Source of the DNA: an uncultured Eubacteriales bacterium
Lineage (GTDB): Bacteria; Bacillota; Clostridia; Christensenellales; Aristaeellaceae
Length of the DNA stretch: 10,467 nt
Assembly (NCBI GenBank): GCA_900548145.1
Contig: URJB01000064.1
Location: 1 to 10,467, forward strand
Reading direction: 5' to 3'
This document shows, piece by piece, positions 1-6,997 of this stretch; position 1 is the first letter of the stretch, and the number at the start of each line of letters is the position of its first letter. The notes under the pieces were generated by a model. The model was not told the origin of the DNA. It worked only from the letters and a program-made list of their open reading frames with translations, and made no database searches. Position numbers and translations under genes: made by a program.

Positions 1-9
1 AACTTTTTT

Positions 10-30
10 GAGATTTTTTGAAAAAATCTC
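10..30. other. AT-rich perfect hairpin at window edge
   Basis: A 10-bp perfect inverted repeat (GAGATTTTTT at 10-19, AAAAAATCTC at 21-30) is centred on base 20, with another T-run just before it at 4-9. It may be the end of a terminator belonging to something left of the window, but the stem is almost all A-T and its context is cut off. No reading frame around it looks coding. Function unknown. Confidence 0.35.
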
Positions 31-107
31 GGAATGGATGGGATAGGATTGATTTGAGAACATTATACCTGAAAGCTGTGAATAAATCTATTGCTTTTCG
101 TGACGGC

Positions 108-151
108 AAAAAAATAACGGGTATCCGGTGAAAACCGGATACCCGTTATTT
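108..151 (-). terminator. Intrinsic terminator of the leftward M56/SH3 unit
   Basis: An 18-bp perfect stem (112-129 with 134-151) closes on a GAAA loop at 130-133 on the plus strand. The plus strand has seven consecutive A at 108-114, so a minus-strand transcript would have the hairpin followed by a U-tract. This fits a Rho-independent terminator about 90 nt beyond the stop codon of the gene ending at 243. On the plus strand no T-tract follows the stem beyond TTT, so the orientation is fairly clear. Confidence 0.85.
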
Positions 152-242
152 CGTTGCCAACCCTGCCTGACAGATGCCATAATTGTAATTTCTTCGATTA
201 CTTTCTTATGAGCACCCGTGTAACGGGCCGGGGCGTTTGTTC

Positions 243-2030
243 CTATTGATCTGATGATTCCATCCGCCAATCCAGCTGAACAAAGCTGGCGGCCGTTCTG
301 ACGTCCGCCGCTTTCACGAAGCCGTACTGACCGTCCACGTCCATGAGCCAGCCCGGCTCGTTCCGGGGGACGCACACGTACAGCCAGCCGTCATACTCGC
401 AGAGCACGTGCATCCGGGTTCCGGCGGACAGCTGGGCCACCGTTCCGCCCAGCAGAGCCGTGCTTTCCTTCAAGGCCGTCTCGCAAAGCGTCTCCGCTAC
501 GGGCAGGGGAACGATCTGACTGACAGGCGTGTCGTTCGTCGAGCCTTCATAGCTGACATAGAGATTGCACATATACCCTTCCAGCGAACCGACCTGCACA
601 TGCGCCCACGGCCACGGGTCGCCCGGCACGGTTTCCAGCACACGCACCAGCGTTCCGTTCTTCATGTCTCCCAGATCTTTGGAGCGGGAGGATGTTTTCT
701 GCCGCAGGTGAACGCCCCGGCACACGGCGTACCCCTCGGGGATGCCGGAGCCCGCTTCAGCCAGCTTCTCGCATTCCTCCATGCTGCGGGGAAAATCCGC
801 TGCGGACTGATCGTCCAGCCAGTGGGGCAGGTTCAGGTCGAAGTCCCGACTTTCTGTAGGCTTGCCGGGCCGGTAGACCGTGGCCCTCCAGTTGCCCTCT
901 GCTGCCGACTCGTATTCCAGAGATTCCAGCACAAAACCTTCCAGCGTTTTTTGATTGACCCGGCGGTAATCCTTGATGATACAAAGAATCCGTCTTTCTT
1001 CTCCGCTTCGCTGCACCGCCGCAGGCAATACCCGAAAGCATTCCGTTTCCTCGCCGTTTTCATCCAGTGGATATTCAATGGAATACAGGCTTTCCTGCGG
1101 GTCATAATGAATGGAAAACGACCGTCCCGGAAGAAGCGCCTGTTCCCCTACCGGCAGCAGGTGCAGCTCATCCTCCATTTCCACTGCCATGGCCAGCAGC
1201 CGTTCCTCGCCCCGGCCAAAGGCCATCAGGGCGCTACGGCCTGCGGTCTCCGGCAGACGCATGGCGCCTGACAGGCAGCTCCAACCGGCCAGATGGGGTT
1301 CATTTACATAAAGGCTTTGAAGTTCTTCCGGCAGTTGGCCTGCGAACTCCACGACCGTCATTTTGCCGGTGATGCGTCCCTCCGCCTGCCAGCGCTGAAC
1401 GCCCTGAACCGGCGCGGTACTGACCGTTTCCCGGTTCAGGCCGTGCTGCGCCAGCACCTCGTCCCGCCATTCCCGGACGGGTTCCGTCCAGCTCAGCTCG
1501 TCCCCGAAGGTGGAAACGAACATCTCCTGCACGGTCTCCGCCGCCGTCAGATTCTTCTGGGCCAGACCCGCTTCCAGTCGTGGGGAACGTTCCATCTGCA
1601 ATTGAGTCATACGACCAAGCAAGTTCGCCATGGCCGCTTCATCCCAGTTTTCAAACCAGCTTTCTTCCGCCGCCCGCTGCAGGATCGCCCGCAGCCAGCC
1701 CTCATAGCCCGGCGGATTAGTACCGCTGAAGGGCGACAGATCGTCCTCACACGCGCCGTTTTTTCGGTTCAATACGTGGGTATAGCGCCAGTTCGGATGC
1801 TCTGCCGGGTAAAGCACATATTCCAGCGTACTTTCCGTTTCGGTAACGCTGCACAGGAATTGGTCGGCCTCCTCCTGCGTGTAGCCGTAGATTTCCGTCA
1901 ACCCGGCAGTCAGCTCCATGATATTCATCCCGCGCGCCTTTGCGTACTCCGCCGTGGTTTCCTCTCCCAGCGCCGTCCCGTACAGGCAGAGCAGGCACAG
2001 GGCCAGCCAGATCGAAAGCCGTCGTTTCAT
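243..2030 (-). CDS. Secreted protein with two C-terminal SH3-like domains
   Basis: This is a 595-residue exported protein of unknown function. Residues 1-22 form a signal peptide (MKRRLS, hydrophobic core, then YGTALG before EETT), with no convincing lipobox. Residues about 25-145 are helical and acidic, and 170-425 form a mixed region with no motif I recognise. Two bacterial SH3-like modules follow at about 434-494 (RGVHLRQKTSSRSKDLGDM... VRVLE... WAHVQVGSLEGYM) and 505-577 (ALLGGTVAQLSAGTRMHVL... WLYVCV... YGFVKAADV). Such modules usually bind cell-wall peptidoglycan or proteins, so an envelope location is inferred. No NlpC/P60, amidase or other catalytic motif is visible. The start is supported by AAAGGAGG on the minus strand (plus 2039-2046), about 8 nt before ATG. 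It is the second gene of a leftward pair, 26 bp after the M56 peptidase gene, so co-transcription is likely. Stop codon TAG. Confidence 0.85.
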   Translation of the reverse strand: MKRRLSIWLALCLLCLYGTALGEETTAEYAKARGMNIMELTAGLTEIYGYTQEEADQFLCSVTETESTLEYVLYPAEHPNWRYTHVLNRKNGACEDDLSPFSGTNPPGYEGWLRAILQRAAEESWFENWDEAAMANLLGRMTQLQMERSPRLEAGLAQKNLTAAETVQEMFVSTFGDELSWTEPVREWRDEVLAQHGLNRETVSTAPVQGVQRWQAEGRITGKMTVVEFAGQLPEELQSLYVNEPHLAGWSCLSGAMRLPETAGRSALMAFGRGEERLLAMAVEMEDELHLLPVGEQALLPGRSFSIHYDPQESLYSIEYPLDENGEETECFRVLPAAVQRSGEERRILCIIKDYRRVNQKTLEGFVLESLEYESAAEGNWRATVYRPGKPTESRDFDLNLPHWLDDQSAADFPRSMEECEKLAEAGSGIPEGYAVCRGVHLRQKTSSRSKDLGDMKNGTLVRVLETVPGDPWPWAHVQVGSLEGYMCNLYVSYEGSTNDTPVSQIVPLPVAETLCETALKESTALLGGTVAQLSAGTRMHVLCEYDGWLYVCVPRNEPGWLMDVDGQYGFVKAADVRTAASFVQLDWRMESSDQ

Positions 2031-2056
2031 CTGATATTCCTCCTTTTGAATGCCGG

Positions 2057-3667
2057 TCAGCCATTGCCTTCCCCGCCGTCATCCCCGTCGGCGTTCTCAG
2101 AAGGCATACGGTAATAAACAATTTTCCATTCCGGGGCGGTCTGGATGTCGAAGCGGAAGATGCCCGTGTCCGCAACGCCGGCTAACGAAATGATCCGGTC
2201 GTCCCCGTGCGTTCCTTCGCCGTAATTGTCTATGCCCTCGATCCGATTGGACGAGCCCGGGTAAACCGCGTCGGCAAAAGCCAGCGCGCCCATGCCCACC
2301 TGATCGACCTCCGCAGTGGACAAAGGCTGGATGGTGGCATAGGAGGTTTCGGCCATGCAGAAGGAATTTTCGAAGGACGTGATATACCCCGTCTCTTTTT
2401 CCAACGTGATACGAACGGTTCGCGCATCGTCCTTCGGCGCGGCCATCACCAGCCATTCTTCCCTGCCCCATTCGCTGGCCGACCATACCAGTCCGGAGAC
2501 GTTCCAATTCACGTCCGAGCGCTGCCAGAAGCGCTGCGCCGCCTCCACGGCCTCCTGCTCCGTCAGGACGGAATGGGCGGCGATGGCCGTCTGGGTCTCC
2601 GGCACACGGAGGACATAGGCCCGCTCCCCTGTGGCGAAAGCGCCCACCAGCGCCATGGAAGCCGCCAGCGCAAAGGCGACCGCCGCACCCCGGCGCACCT
2701 GTCCATTGTGCAGGATGCTGTTCACCCGCTTCTTGAGCTTTTTCCCGGTCATGGTCATGCCGGTAGCCAGCACGCCCACGCCCGGAGCGTTCCGCCGGGC
2801 CGCCGCCAACACCAGCACATGGGCGTAATCCAGTCTTTGCTGGGGCTTGAGCTTGTCGATCACCCGCTCGTCGCAGGCCAGCTCGCCGTCGGTGCGGCTC
2901 ATATACGCCGCTGCCCAGACCAGCGGATCAAACCAATGAACGGTACAGCACAGAAGCCGCAGCAGTGCCCACAGATGGTCGCCGCCCTTGTAGTGGCACA
3001 CCTCATGAGTCAGCACCTGCACCGCTTCCTGGGGCGGTGCGCTCAGGGGCAGGGCGATGTAGGGCCGGAAAACACCTACCAGACAGGCACTGGGCAGAGG
3101 GTCGGTAAAATAAACGGGAATGGGGCGCACGTTCCGCTGGCGGCACAGAAGCTCGTACTGTTCCAGCAGCCGCCCGGAAATGGGCTCGATCCGCCCAGCC
3201 CGAAGCCGCAGACGGAAGCGGAGATTGGCGGCTGCGAACCAGATCAGCACCAGCGCAGCCCCGGCCAGATAAATTTTCATCAACGTCAGGGGCAGCATCC
3301 CATTATACATGCCTTCCAATAGATGGTTCATGTCTTTTGCCACAGCCGCGCTGCCGGGCAGGGCGGGATGTTCCTCCATCAGCTGCTCCACCCGGGAAAG
3401 TATGTCCTGAAAGCGCACCATCAGCTGCCCGGCGATGGGACGAATGGCGCTGTCCATGGCAAAGGGAGAGCGGATGCCGTTGATAGCCGGGTTGGGCAGG
3501 GTCAGGGGGCAGAGCAGACGAACGGCCACCAGCAGCCACGCAAAATAAATGGCCCGGCTGCCCAGCCGTCCTCTCAGAAAACGGCGAATGGGCAGCATCA
3601 GCAGGATCGCGATGGAAGCCATCAGATTTGCTTCCAGCAGAAAATTGTAGACAACAGCGGTACGCAT
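2057..3667 (-). CDS. M56 (BlaR1/MecR1-family) membrane metallopeptidase
   Basis: A 536-residue integral membrane zinc protease. The catalytic signature is HEVCH at residues 221-225, followed by HWFDPLVW at 244-251 and GELACDE at 261-267, where E262 is the probable third zinc ligand; this is the arrangement of peptidase family M56. Hydrophobic segments lie near 8-27, 38-56, 125-148 and 327-346. After the last one, residues 347-536 should be extracellular. This region is shorter than the beta-lactam sensor of BlaR1 and shows no penicillin-binding SxxK/STYK motif; part of it (LTEQEAVEAAQRF at 368-380, then a strand-rich stretch to about 435) resembles a PepSY-like fold, which is a tentative reading. 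In known systems the protease cleaves a BlaI/MecI repressor on signal, but no such repressor gene is adjacent here. The start has AAAGGAG (plus 3677-3683) at good spacing. The SH3 protein gene follows 26 bp downstream. Confidence 0.9.
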   Translation of the reverse strand: MRTAVVYNFLLEANLMASIAILLMLPIRRFLRGRLGSRAIYFAWLLVAVRLLCPLTLPNPAINGIRSPFAMDSAIRPIAGQLMVRFQDILSRVEQLMEEHPALPGSAAVAKDMNHLLEGMYNGMLPLTLMKIYLAGAALVLIWFAAANLRFRLRLRAGRIEPISGRLLEQYELLCRQRNVRPIPVYFTDPLPSACLVGVFRPYIALPLSAPPQEAVQVLTHEVCHYKGGDHLWALLRLLCCTVHWFDPLVWAAAYMSRTDGELACDERVIDKLKPQQRLDYAHVLVLAAARRNAPGVGVLATGMTMTGKKLKKRVNSILHNGQVRRGAAVAFALAASMALVGAFATGERAYVLRVPETQTAIAAHSVLTEQEAVEAAQRFWQRSDVNWNVSGLVWSASEWGREEWLVMAAPKDDARTVRITLEKETGYITSFENSFCMAETSYATIQPLSTAEVDQVGMGALAFADAVYPGSSNRIEGIDNYGEGTHGDDRIISLAGVADTGIFRFDIQTAPEWKIVYYRMPSENADGDDGGEGNG

Positions 3668-3733
3668 GGTGAATGCTCCTTTCCTCGGCGTGAACCCTTC
3701 GGGAAATAAGGGGTACGTCCGCTTTCTGAGAAT

Positions 3734-3763
3734 AGGTTACATCTGTCTACCATATTTTGTCAA
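3734..3763 (-). promoter_or_regulatory. Putative promoter for the M56/SH3 unit
   Basis: On the minus strand there is a perfect -35 hexamer TTGACA (plus 3758-3763), then 18 bp, then a weak -10 TAACCT (plus 3734-3739). The expected start of transcription is around 3725, leaving a leader of about 60 nt before the M56 start codon. The -10 element overlaps the dyad listed as a BlaI-like operator, which would suit repression. The -10 is imperfect, so exact placement is uncertain. Confidence 0.6.
3738..3747. promoter_or_regulatory. BlaI/MecI-like operator candidate
   Basis: The plus strand reads TACATCTGTC. The known BlaI/MecI core operator is TACA-N2-TGTA, and this site matches seven of eight half-site positions. 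It overlaps the -10 region of the M56 promoter, as such operators usually do. A BlaI-type repressor encoded elsewhere could therefore control this unit. A single short imperfect match is weak evidence alone; promoter overlap and the M56 gene raise its credibility. Confidence 0.4.
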
Positions 3764-3822
3764 TAGAAGTACTTGTAACAACTGCAGAAAAGGGCTCAAA
3801 TGACCGAATTTTGTTTTTTGAT

Positions 3823-3858
3823 TGTACTTCCATACAGAATTGGTGTACTTTCAGTGTA
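3823..3858. promoter_or_regulatory. 21-bp-phased TGTACTT repeats upstream of opp promoter
   Basis: TGTACTTCCA (3823-3832) and TGTACTTTCA (3844-3853) match at nine of ten positions and are 21 bp apart, about two helical turns. The first is also half of a TGTA-N6-TACA dyad (3823-3836). A third GTACTT occurs at 3769-3774. The pair lies directly upstream of the opp -35 box, where an activator or repressor could bind. The regulator is not identifiable. Confidence 0.35.
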
Positions 3859-3864
3859 TTTTTA

Positions 3865-3893
3865 TTGAAACTGCGGCAGGTTGTCTCTATAAT
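3865..3893 (+). promoter_or_regulatory. Promoter of the opp operon
   Basis: TTGAAA (3865-3870) and a perfect TATAAT (3888-3893) are separated by exactly 17 bp, a near-consensus housekeeping sigma-factor promoter. Transcription should start near 3900, giving a leader of about 70 nt before oppB. It is the only convincing plus-strand promoter before the five-gene operon. Confidence 0.8.
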
Positions 3894-3902
3894 TTGAAAA
3901 AT

Positions 3903-3950
3903 CACAGGGTTTCCCTGTGCGGCGGATCTTCCGATGATTCCGGAGATCCG
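3903..3950 (+). other. Two tandem hairpins in the opp leader
   Basis: The predicted leader begins with CACAGGG/CCCTGTG (3903-3909 with 3913-3919, TTT loop). A second hairpin pairs 3923-3928 with 3945-3950 and 3930-3933 with 3941-3944, with one bulged T and a 7-nt loop. Neither is followed by a T-tract, so they are not terminators. A hairpin at the very 5' end could protect the mRNA, and the second ends only a few bases before the oppB ribosome binding site. No known riboswitch class was recognised. Confidence 0.5.
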
Positions 3951-3971
3951 GCCAGGAAAGGATGGAAGGGA

Positions 3972-4883
3972 ATGCTGCGGTACTCCATTAAGCGTATTCT
4001 ACTGGCGCTGTTGACCGTTTTGATCATTGCGGCCATCACCTTTTTTGCCATGAACGCCATTCCGGGCGGCCCGTTTTCCAGCGAAAAAGCCATCGACCCG
4101 GCGACGCTGGCCGCGTTGGAAGCGCGTTACGGGCTGGATAGGCCGCTGGGCGAGCAGTTCGTCAACTATCTGCGCAACCTGCTGCACGGCGACTTGGGTG
4201 TTTCGCTCAAGACGGGCCGCGAGATCAGCGACGTGATCGGTGAATCCTTCGGCGTGTCCGCCCGGCTGGGTCTGATGGCGGCGCTGATCGCCGTGGTGGC
4301 CGGTCTGGTGCTGGGCTCCATCGCCGCCCTGTGCCGGGGCAAATGGCCTGACCGAATCATCATTTTCATCACGACGCTGTTCGTGTCCGTTCCCAGCTTC
4401 GTGCTGGCCACCATCCTGCTGCTGGTGTTCTGTCTGCAGCTCAAGTGGGTGGGCGTATGGAGCACCTCCAATCCCAACTACGTGCTGCCGGTGCTGTCGC
4501 TGGCCATGTACCCAATGGCCTACATCACCCGGCTGACCAAGTCCAGCATGCTGGATGTGCTGGGGCAGGATTACATCCGCACGGCCCGGGCCAAGGGTGT
4601 GAAGGACTCGCTGGTGATCTTCAAGCACGCCCTGCGCAACGCCCTGATCCCGGTCATTACCTACGTGGGCCCCATGACAGCCTACATCCTGACCGGCTCC
4701 ATGGTGGTGGAGACCGTGTTCACCATCGGCGGCCTCGGCACTCAGTTTGTCAAGTCCATCAACAATCAGGACTATCCCATGATCATGGCCACCACGATTT
4801 TCCTAGCGGTACTGATGGTGGTAGCTACGCTGCTGAGCGATCTGGTCTACAAGCTGGTAGACCCGCGCATCAAACTGGATTAA
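3972..4883 (+). CDS. oppB: Oligopeptide ABC transporter permease OppB
   Basis: A 303-residue inner-membrane permease of the Opp/Dpp type, half of the peptide channel. The N-terminus MLRYSIKRILLALLTVLIIAA is the typical first membrane helix of the OppB/DppB family, followed by the conserved NAIPGGPF (28-35) and RYGLDRPLGEQF (52-63). About six helices are visible, near 9-28, 98-121, 128-153, 171-188, 226-247 and 272-293. The ATPase-contacting EAA loop is DYIRTARAKGVKDSL at 200-214, continuing to about 223. An upstream in-frame ATG at 3822 would add 50 residues unlike the family and would precede the predicted promoter, so ATG 3972 is chosen; AAAGGA at 3957-3962 supports it. First gene of the operon, 13 bp before oppC. 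Confidence 0.95.
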   Translation: MLRYSIKRILLALLTVLIIAAITFFAMNAIPGGPFSSEKAIDPATLAALEARYGLDRPLGEQFVNYLRNLLHGDLGVSLKTGREISDVIGESFGVSARLGLMAALIAVVAGLVLGSIAALCRGKWPDRIIIFITTLFVSVPSFVLATILLLVFCLQLKWVGVWSTSNPNYVLPVLSLAMYPMAYITRLTKSSMLDVLGQDYIRTARAKGVKDSLVIFKHALRNALIPVITYVGPMTAYILTGSMVVETVFTIGGLGTQFVKSINNQDYPMIMATTIFLAVLMVVATLLSDLVYKLVDPRIKLD

Positions 4884-4896
4884 GGAGGGAAGCGCC

Positions 4897-5979
4897 GTGA
4901 ACCATGAATTCAAGGACGATATGCTGCCCAGAAAGCACTTTCTGAGCCTGCAGATCAATTTGCAGAAATTCTCCCCCGCCACGGACGAAGAAAAGCAGCA
5001 GCACGAGACCATGCGCGAATCCACCACCTTTTTCCGGGACGGCATGCGCAAGCTGATGAAGAACCCGCTGGCCGTGGCCAGTCTGATCGTTCTCATCATC
5101 CTGACGCTGACGATCATCATCGTGCCCGCCGTTTATCCCTACAGCTACTCTCAAATGATTACCGTGGACGGCAAGCGGGACAAGACGGCCAAGAACCTGG
5201 CTCCCTTTGAATATTCCAAGAACGAGCAGAAGGCCATCGAAAACGGCGAAAAGATTTTCCCGCACATTTTCGGCACCGACGAACTCTGCCGCGATTACTT
5301 TATCCGCGTGGTGTTCGGCGCGAGGGTTTCCCTGCTGGTCGGTCTGTTCGCCAGCCTGATCGTGCTGGTGATCGGTCTTTTGTACGGTTCCATTTCCGGC
5401 TACTTCGGAGGGCGGGTGGACCTGATTATGATGCGGATTGTAGATATTATCTACTCTCTGCCCGACACCCTGATGGTCATCCTGCTCAGCGTGGTGCTGG
5501 GGCAGACCATCGGGCCGATGATTCAGGGCACGGTACTTGCTTCCATCGGCAACAACATGATCAGCCTGTTCATTGTATTCGGGCTGCTGTACTGGGTGGG
5601 CATGGCCCGTCTGGTGCGCGGTCAGATCCTTTCTATCAAGAACAACGAGTACGTGCTGGCGGCCAAGGCCATGGGCGCCAAGCCCCGGCGGATCATCCGC
5701 AAGCACATCCTGCCCAACTGCATGAGCGTCATCATCATCTCCGTGGCGCTGCAGATTCCTTCCGCCATCTTTACCGAGAGCTTCCTGAGCTTCATCGGTC
5801 TGGGCGTTCAGGCGCCCATGCCCTCGCTGGGCTCGCTGGCTAACGCGGCCCGCGGCGGCATGCAGTCCTACCCCTGGAAGATGCTTTTCCCTGCCCTGGC
5901 GATCTGCCTGATCGTTTTGAGCTTTAACCTGCTGGGCGACGGCCTGCGCGACGCCTTCGACCCCAAGCTGAGGAGGTAA
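4897..5979 (+). CDS. oppC: Oligopeptide ABC transporter permease OppC
   Basis: A 360-residue partner permease that pairs with OppB to form the channel. The cytoplasmic N-terminal tail is about 55 residues, with the conserved RDGMRKLMKNPLAVASL lead into helix 1 (about 58-80). A periplasmic stretch (about 82-135) ends in the family motif HIFGTDELCRDYF (123-135). Further helices follow near 142-168, 186-205, 220-238, 274-292 and 328-347. The EAA loop is EYVLAAKAMGAKPRRIIRKH at 251-270, and the C-terminus GDGLRDAFDPKLRR is typical. The start codon is GTG, with AAGGAGG at 4882-4888 overlapping the oppB stop. An in-frame ATG at 4921 is an alternative but has a weaker ribosome binding site. Slightly longer than E. 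coli OppC because of the N-terminal tail and first loop. Confidence 0.95.
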   Translation: MNHEFKDDMLPRKHFLSLQINLQKFSPATDEEKQQHETMRESTTFFRDGMRKLMKNPLAVASLIVLIILTLTIIIVPAVYPYSYSQMITVDGKRDKTAKNLAPFEYSKNEQKAIENGEKIFPHIFGTDELCRDYFIRVVFGARVSLLVGLFASLIVLVIGLLYGSISGYFGGRVDLIMMRIVDIIYSLPDTLMVILLSVVLGQTIGPMIQGTVLASIGNNMISLFIVFGLLYWVGMARLVRGQILSIKNNEYVLAAKAMGAKPRRIIRKHILPNCMSVIIISVALQIPSAIFTESFLSFIGLGVQAPMPSLGSLANAARGGMQSYPWKMLFPALAICLIVLSFNLLGDGLRDAFDPKLRR

Positions 5980-5986
5980 GAACGAT

Positions 5987-6997
5987 ATGGATACGCCTAT
6001 GCTGCAAGTCAAAAATCTCTGCACCTCTTTCAACGTGGACGCGGGCGAGGTTCGGGCCGTCAACGGCATTTCCTTCAATCTGGACAAGGGCAAGGTGCTG
6101 GGCATCGTGGGCGAAAGCGGCTCCGGCAAGAGCGTGACCGCCTACTCCATCATGCGCATTCTGGTGGAGCCCGGCAAGATCGTCGGCGGCGAGATCCTTT
6201 TCAACGGCGAGGACATCGTCAAGTATTCCAAGAAGCAGATGCGGGAGTTCCGCGGCAAGCGGGTCAGCATCATCTTTCAGGATCCCATGACCTCGCTGAA
6301 CCCCACCTTTACCATCGGCAATCAGCTGCGGGAGGCCATCCTGCTTCACACCGACCGCAACCGGGCCGAGGCCAACGCCCGGGCGCTGGAAATGCTCCAG
6401 CTGGTGGGCGTGAACGAGCCGGAAAAGCGGCTGAAGCAGTATCCCCACGAGCTATCCGGCGGCATGCGCCAGCGGGTGATGATCGCCATGGCGCTGGCCT
6501 GCGAGCCGGACATCCTGATCGCCGACGAACCCACCACCGCTTTGGACGTGACCATTCAGGCCCAGATTCTGGAGCTGATGAAGGAGCTGCAGAAGAAAAT
6601 GGGCATGGCCATCATCATGATTACTCATGACCTGGGCGTGATCGCCGACATGTGCGATGAGATCATCGTCATGTACGCCGGCCGGGTCTGTGAGCGGGGC
6701 ACGGTGGACGAGATCTTCTACAATCCCCGCCACGAGTACACCAAGGGCCTGCTTCGTTCCATTCCCACCCTGAACGGCGGCCACGACAAGCTGATCCCCA
6801 TCGCCGGTTCCCCTGTGGACTTGACCAACCTGCCCGCGGGCTGCGCCTTCGCCTCCCGCTGCGACCACTGCATGAAGATCTGCCTGACCGATCAGCCGGA
6901 AGAGGTTCGGGTGAACGATTCCCACATCGCCTCCTGCTGGATGAACGTCAAGCAGGTCTACGACGAAGCACAGAAGGAGGGGACGCTTCATGAGTGA
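5987..6997 (+). CDS. oppD: Oligopeptide ABC transporter ATP-binding protein OppD
   Basis: A 336-residue cytoplasmic ATPase driving the importer. Walker A is GESGSGKS at 42-49, the Q-loop glutamine is Q98 (FQDPMTSLNP), the signature is LSGGMRQ at 156-162, Walker B is ILIADEP at 176-182 with catalytic E181, and the switch histidine is H214. The C-terminal oligopeptide-transporter extension (about 235-336) carries cysteines C286, C292, C299 and C317 in a C-x5-C-x6-C-x17-C pattern, plus C295. This matches cysteine sets known to bind a [4Fe-4S] cluster in some Opp/Dpp ATPases; cluster binding here is inferred. AGGAGG at 5971-5976 overlaps the oppC stop, 10 nt before the ATG. The 3' end overlaps oppF by 8 bp, so translation is probably coupled. 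Confidence 0.96.
   Translation: MDTPMLQVKNLCTSFNVDAGEVRAVNGISFNLDKGKVLGIVGESGSGKSVTAYSIMRILVEPGKIVGGEILFNGEDIVKYSKKQMREFRGKRVSIIFQDPMTSLNPTFTIGNQLREAILLHTDRNRAEANARALEMLQLVGVNEPEKRLKQYPHELSGGMRQRVMIAMALACEPDILIADEPTTALDVTIQAQILELMKELQKKMGMAIIMITHDLGVIADMCDEIIVMYAGRVCERGTVDEIFYNPRHEYTKGLLRSIPTLNGGHDKLIPIAGSPVDLTNLPAGCAFASRCDHCMKICLTDQPEEVRVNDSHIASCWMNVKQVYDEAQKEGTLHE

Larger units (their letters stand above)
3668..3971. other. Divergent control region between the M56 unit and opp
   Basis: This 304-bp gap has no protein-coding gene. It holds both divergent promoters, a candidate repressor site, a pair of phased direct repeats and leader hairpins, each listed separately. It is clearly more AT-rich than the flanking genes. 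No BlaI/MecI/CopY-type regulator fits here. Confidence 0.8.

Noticed and set aside
408..2114. Plus-strand open frames opposite the SH3 protein
   Set aside because: Rich in Arg, Pro, His and Gln with no motif, as expected of antisense frames in GC-rich genes. The minus strand has a signal peptide and SH3 domains.
3822..3971. N-terminal extension of OppB from ATG 3822
   Set aside because: It would begin upstream of the predicted -35 and -10 boxes and adds 50 residues unlike the family. The internal ATG at 3972 gives a standard OppB start.
4870..6129. Long minus-strand open frame antisense to oppC and oppD
   Set aside because: The product is Q/H/D-rich with no recognisable domain. The plus strand is unambiguously oppC and oppD.
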